This document shows positions 22,592 to 23,364 of a stretch of 23,364 nucleotides of DNA, piece by piece. The translations under genes were made by a program, and so were the position numbers. The stretch is taken from the NCBI GenBank assembly GCA_039180865.1, contig JBCDCZ010000035.1, positions 1 through 23,364 of the forward strand. The letters run 5' to 3'. The stretch's first letter is position 1. Each line of letters opens with the position of its first letter. Source of the DNA: JBCDCU01 sp039180865 (GTDB lineage: Bacteria > Pseudomonadota > Alphaproteobacteria > Rhizobiales > JACESI01). Below the pieces are notes generated by a model. The model saw only the letters and a list, made by a program, of their open reading frames with translations. It did not search any database and was not told the origin of the DNA.

Positions 22592-23364
22592 GTGGAGCGC
22601 GTTGATCCCGAAACGAGAAGCGAAACGTTTGATGGCTTGAAAATCGCTTTGAGCGAAGCCCAGAAACATGTTCGCGCCCACGACACTAATACGCAGATTG
22701 TCGGCGCCGGCTCCGTGTTTGCAGCGATCAAGGCGCTTTGCATTCTTATGCTGGCGGCGTTGGTGACCTCCGGATGCGCTCGCGTCGAGCGTGATATTGT
22801 TGGCCTGGGCGATGCGTCCCTTACTGAAGGCCAGAAAACTGCGGGTACGACCAGGCGTGTTTTCCTCGCAACGACGCGTCAGCGCTCGGATGATCCCGCA
22901 GAGTTCTTCGGCGGCGATCGCTCGCAGGTTATGCAACTCGGCTACATGGACGTCCACATACCCGCAAGTCATCGACCGGGGCGTATAGAAAGGCCAAAAG
23001 GAACGAAGCCCGATCCTGACAAACATTTCATTTTGTCCGAACCGACATTGTTTGAAACGGACAAAGCTTTTCAGGATGAAATCGACACAGAGCTTCTCGA
23101 AAAAGTGAGAGAAGAACGAGATGTCCTCGTCTTCGTCCATGGATACAACACCAATTTCAGCGCGGCCGTACTCCGTGTTGCCCAGTTCGTGCACGACACG
23201 AATTACACCGGCGTCCCCGTTCTTTTTTCCTGGGCATCACGCGGAAAGACTTTCGACTACCTTTATGATCTGAACAGCGCACTTCAGTCGCGCGACGAAC
23301 TGGAGCGCCTTGGTGTTCTTCTGACCGGTGTTCAAGCAAAGCATTTCGACGTGGTTGCCCATTC
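22592..23364 (+). CDS. DUF900-type alpha/beta hydrolase lipoprotein (3' end outside window)
   Basis: Rightward frame, open to the right edge, with at least 257 codons. The visible part matches the alpha/beta hydrolase of unknown function (DUF900) family: VFLATTRQR, a long linker, then the oxyanion-loop strand VLVFVHGYNTNFSAA and VLFSWASRGK, and finally FDVVAHS at the window end, where HS begins the nucleophile elbow. A hydrophobic stretch ending LVTSGC is probably a lipoprotein signal, with cysteine at residue 59 from the GTG at 22592. That start has AGGGGG five bases upstream but leaves a long leader before the signal. A GTG at 22715 would give a neat 21-residue signal peptide but has no ribosome site. 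The substrate is unknown. Confidence 0.85.
   Translation, partial: MERVDPETRSETFDGLKIALSEAQKHVRAHDTNTQIVGAGSVFAAIKALCILMLAALVTSGCARVERDIVGLGDASLTEGQKTAGTTRRVFLATTRQRSDDPAEFFGGDRSQVMQLGYMDVHIPASHRPGRIERPKGTKPDPDKHFILSEPTLFETDKAFQDEIDTELLEKVREERDVLVFVHGYNTNFSAAVLRVAQFVHDTNYTGVPVLFSWASRGKTFDYLYDLNSALQSRDELERLGVLLTGVQAKHFDVVAH

Noticed and set aside
22514..23194. Minus-strand open frame of 226 codons
   Set aside because: It is antisense to the DUF900 gene, whose VFVHGYNTNF and VVAHS motifs identify the true strand.
1..23364. CRISPR arrays, insertion sequences, riboswitches
   Set aside because: I looked for regularly spaced direct repeats, transposase motifs with terminal repeats, and known leader folds, and saw none I could support by eye.

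Overview
The window looks like chromosome of an alphaproteobacterium, most likely Hyphomicrobiales/Rhizobiales. Coding regions are moderately GC-rich with many ATGA gene overlaps. Gene content is typical of that group: an RTX heme peroxidase with its own type I exporter, a non-pyrrolysine MttB-family gene in an amine-type catabolic operon, and a FecR/CHASE2-cyclase/Crp cassette. The species cannot be named from sequence alone.

Layout. (1) 1-1274: the start of a leftward gene running off the left edge, a leftward MBL-fold hydrolase, and tRNA-Gln(UUG). (2) 1275-2139: an 865-bp stretch without a gene, containing a strongly AT-rich island and several short repeated boxes. (3) 2139-7557: a rightward secretion locus with a heme peroxidase carrying RTX repeats, a PrtD-type ABC exporter and an HlyD-type adaptor. 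No TolC-like outer-membrane gene is present. (4) 7544-9420: two leftward glycosyltransferase-fold genes, one of which appears to be only the N-terminal half of a GT-B enzyme. (5) 9721-12381: a divergent 886-residue ABC-like protein whose nucleotide-binding motifs are all degenerate and which carries a roughly 340-residue insertion. (6) 12577-18562: a five-gene operon (GntR/FCD regulator, DapA-family lyase, aldehyde dehydrogenase, MttB-family methyltransferase, DadA/PuuB-like FAD oxidoreductase), overlapping or nearly touching throughout. (7) 18721-21945: FecR-domain protein, CHASE2 adenylate/guanylate cyclase and Crp-family regulator, probably one signalling operon. (8) 21946-23364: a 646-bp spacer with a 12-bp inverted repeat, a possible 32-codon leftward ORF and an 18-bp perfect palindrome of Crp-site form, then a DUF900-type lipoprotein hydrolase truncated at the right edge.

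How the genes may work together. The peroxidase is probably exported by the adjacent ABC/adaptor pair to act outside the cell. The operon at 12.6-18.6 kb looks built to take apart an N-methylated or amine substrate (demethylation, FAD-linked oxidation, aldehyde oxidation, lyase/deaminase step) under a substrate-sensing repressor. The cyclase, its periplasmic FecR partner and a Crp protein with an intact cyclic-nucleotide motif form a plausible self-contained second-messenger circuit; a perfect TGTGA-N6-TCACA site lies 395 bp downstream of the Crp gene. The most unusual items are the degenerate ABC protein, the orphan glycosyltransferase half, and the pairing of this signalling cassette with the palindrome.
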